Part shown: in pieces, positions 3,953-5,232 of the stretch
Numbering within the stretch: the stretch's first letter is position 1
Layout of the letters: each line of letters starts with the position of its first letter
Assembly: GCA_028684915.1 (NCBI GenBank)
Contig: JAQUEZ010000360.1
Coordinates: 1-5,232 of the forward strand
Source: Desulfobulbus sp.
Lineage (GTDB): Bacteria; Desulfobacterota; Desulfobulbia; Desulfobulbales; Desulfobulbaceae
Length of the DNA: 5,232 nucleotides
Direction of reading: 5' to 3'
Program-made: the position numbers and the translations under genes
Notes under the pieces: generated by a model
Told to the model about the DNA's origin: nothing
The model's input: the letters and a program-made list of their open reading frames with translations, nothing else
Databases searched by the model: none

Positions 3953-5161
3953 TCAAAATTTGGTATCATGCGCCAAATGATACAGGCGATCCGCCCACCA
4001 CTGCATCAGCCTTTCCCGCTCTGACAAATATTCACTTCGATGATAGGCGGCGCGGACCTCGTTCTTTTCCCTATGGGCCAGCTGACGTTCGATGGCGTCG
4101 GGGTTGAAACCGGCCTCGTTGCATATCGTTGAAAAGAGTGCCCGGAAACCATGCATGGTGGCTTTGGAGTGGTAGCCGATCCGGTATAAGGCATAGAGCA
4201 TGGTGTTTTCAGAAAGGGGTTTGTCGGAGTAGTGGATGCCCGGAAAAACCAATCCGTTGTCACCGTGTAGAATTTTCAGGCGATCGAGAACATAAAGGGC
4301 CTGGTTGCTCAAGGGCACCGTATGGGGCAAACGCATTTTCATTCGCTCGGCAGGGATGGACCATAGTCGCTTTTCCAAGTCGATCTCTTGCCAAGTAGCG
4401 CCGCGAACTTCACCGGACCGAGCAGCGGTCAGGATGGTGAACCAAATGGCAAGCTTGGTGGTAGGATGGATGTCGCTTTTGGTCAGGGTCTCGAGAAACT
4501 CGGAAAGCTCTTCCGGCGGAATCATGGTGTGATGTTGCACTTTCTTTGCTTTCAAAGCGCCGTGCATATCCGCAGCCGGGTTATAGGTTGCACGACCCGT
4601 CTGGATCGCAAAACGAAAGACGGCGCCGATCCGTTGCAGGGTCTTCGATGCCATCTCCAATGAGCCTTTCGCCTCAATTGACCGAACCACTTGTAGGACC
4701 ATGGGCGGGGTAATCTCATCGACCGGGATTTTTCCCAAGGGTTCATAAGCATACCGCATGAGACTTTTCAAGACAGCTTCGGCATGGTTCGTGGTCCAGC
4801 GGTCTTTTTGATGCCGGTGCCAATCGATCATGACAGCCTCAAAATTTTTTTCTGCAGCTTGTCTTTGTTCCTCCTTCGCCGTAACAGCTTCCCGTTTCTT
4901 TTGCCTCCTGGATTTCGCCGGATTAATTCCAGCCTTTACCAGCTCGCGCATAGAGGCCCGCTCGATCCTGGCCGATTCCAAAGTCATGACCGGGTATTCT
5001 CCCAGTACGACAACGGACTCCGTACCCGGTGGCAATTCATACCGGTACCGCCAAGTTTTTCTGCCGCTGGTGGCTACATGCAGAAAAAGACCTTTGCCGT
5101 CGGCGAGCTTGTAAGGTTTTATCCTGGCCTTGGCGTTTCTGACTTCTAATGCCGTCAACAT
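3953..5161 (-). CDS. int: P4-type tyrosine integrase (Arm-binding DUF4102 N-domain)
   Basis: Site-specific recombinase that integrates and excises a genomic island or prophage-like element, usually at tRNA/tmRNA 3' ends. I chose ATG 5161 (402 residues) because the family starts at LTALEVRNAKARIKPYKLADGKGL; a frame-open ATG at 5221 would add 20 atypical residues. Domains: arm-type DNA-binding (about 1-85), core-binding SAM-like (about 105-195), catalytic (about 210-395). Catalytic residues are all present: R248 (TAARSGE), K275 (ERMKMR), H337 and R340 (HGFR), H363 (LAH) and nucleophile Y373 (AAYHR). Length and motifs are complete, so it is probably active. No clear ribosome site precedes 5161. 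The 3' end of the gene faces the tmRNA-like fragment ~44 bp away. Confidence 0.93.
   Translation of the reverse strand: MLTALEVRNAKARIKPYKLADGKGLFLHVATSGRKTWRYRYELPPGTESVVVLGEYPVMTLESARIERASMRELVKAGINPAKSRRQKKREAVTAKEEQRQAAEKNFEAVMIDWHRHQKDRWTTNHAEAVLKSLMRYAYEPLGKIPVDEITPPMVLQVVRSIEAKGSLEMASKTLQRIGAVFRFAIQTGRATYNPAADMHGALKAKKVQHHTMIPPEELSEFLETLTKSDIHPTTKLAIWFTILTAARSGEVRGATWQEIDLEKRLWSIPAERMKMRLPHTVPLSNQALYVLDRLKILHGDNGLVFPGIHYSDKPLSENTMLYALYRIGYHSKATMHGFRALFSTICNEAGFNPDAIERQLAHREKNEVRAAYHRSEYLSERERLMQWWADRLYHLAHDTKF
3963..3983. repeat. Perfect 7-bp inverted repeat at the int 3' end
   Basis: GTATCAT (3963-3969) and ATGATAC (3977-3983) flank a 7-base centre and lie inside the last codons of the integrase gene. 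There is no T tract, so a terminator is unlikely. It could be a recombinase or regulator site beside the putative att, or chance. Confidence 0.35.
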
Positions 5162-5177
5162 AGGGTGTTTTCTCAAA

Positions 5178-5227
5178 AACCGGGTATTATTTAACCGGGT
5201 ATTCGATTGCCGATTACCCATACCCGG
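5178..5227. promoter_or_regulatory. CCGGGTAT motif cluster upstream of int
   Basis: AACCGGGTATT occurs at 5178-5188 and again at 5193-5203 (15-bp period), and the reverse complement ATACCCGG occurs at 5220-5227. These three copies of one 8-mer in ~50 bp lie just upstream of the chosen int start (or across the alternative start at 5221). They look like binding sites for a regulator, excisionase or the integrase arm domain. Their position outside the conserved protein also supports the shorter int start. Confidence 0.5.
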
Positions 5228-5232
5228 CTTTG

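Noticed and set aside
4784..5149. Plus-strand open frames opposite the integrase gene
   Set aside because: Antisense to a complete integrase with all catalytic residues; no independent support.
1..5232. CRISPR array, riboswitch or new multi-gene defence system
   Set aside because: No regular direct-repeat/spacer pattern or recognisable aptamer was found, and the only defence-like genes are broken remnants plus a known toxin-antitoxin type.

Overview
This window is an accessory, scrapyard-like region of a Gram-negative bacterial chromosome or plasmid. Its families (IS3, IS21, BrnT/BrnA, a P4-type integrase) and its REP-like sequence would suit a proteobacterium, perhaps a sulfate-reducing 'deltaproteobacterium' (Desulfobacterota). 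That host guess is inference from gene style only. No housekeeping gene is present.

Left part (1-1129): a decayed 3' end of an IS200/IS605 element (possible TnpB zinc-ribbon codons, then a GC hairpin) abuts an otherwise intact gene for a DUF6339-like protein, which appears to have lost its normal start codon at the junction. 132 bp downstream on the same strand is a 30-codon stub matching the N-terminus of a Vsr-type (very short patch repair) endonuclease. Together they look like leftovers of a cytosine-methylation-linked defence cluster.

Middle part (about 1130-3300): the Vsr stub is cut by an IS3-family element (orfA plus orfB, with a T TTT TTA slippery site for -1 frameshifting). The IS3 orfB is itself interrupted at base 2113 by the right end of an IS21-family element lying in reverse. 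The IS21 end carries four imperfect repeats of about 20 bp and an istB gene. The istB gene lacks its first ~25-30 codons, and istA is missing; in their place is a REP-like sequence. The next ~330 bp hold no convincing gene.

Right part (3272-5232): a compact brnT-brnA type II toxin-antitoxin operon has a probable operator between -35 and -10 boxes that imply a leaderless toxin mRNA. Next comes an 18-base match to the T-arm of a tmRNA/tRNA 3' end, without the rest of that RNA gene, which is the expected look of an attachment site. A complete P4-type tyrosine integrase gene on the minus strand follows, with its putative N-terminal start near 5161 and three CCGGGTAT motifs upstream of it.

The best reading is the junction of two integrated elements: an old, IS-eroded defence island with a toxin-antitoxin pair on the left, and the integrase end of a second element on the right. 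No intact novel system is visible. The most interesting leads are the broken DUF6339/Vsr defence remnant, the leaderless autoregulated toxin promoter, and the tmRNA-like att junction.
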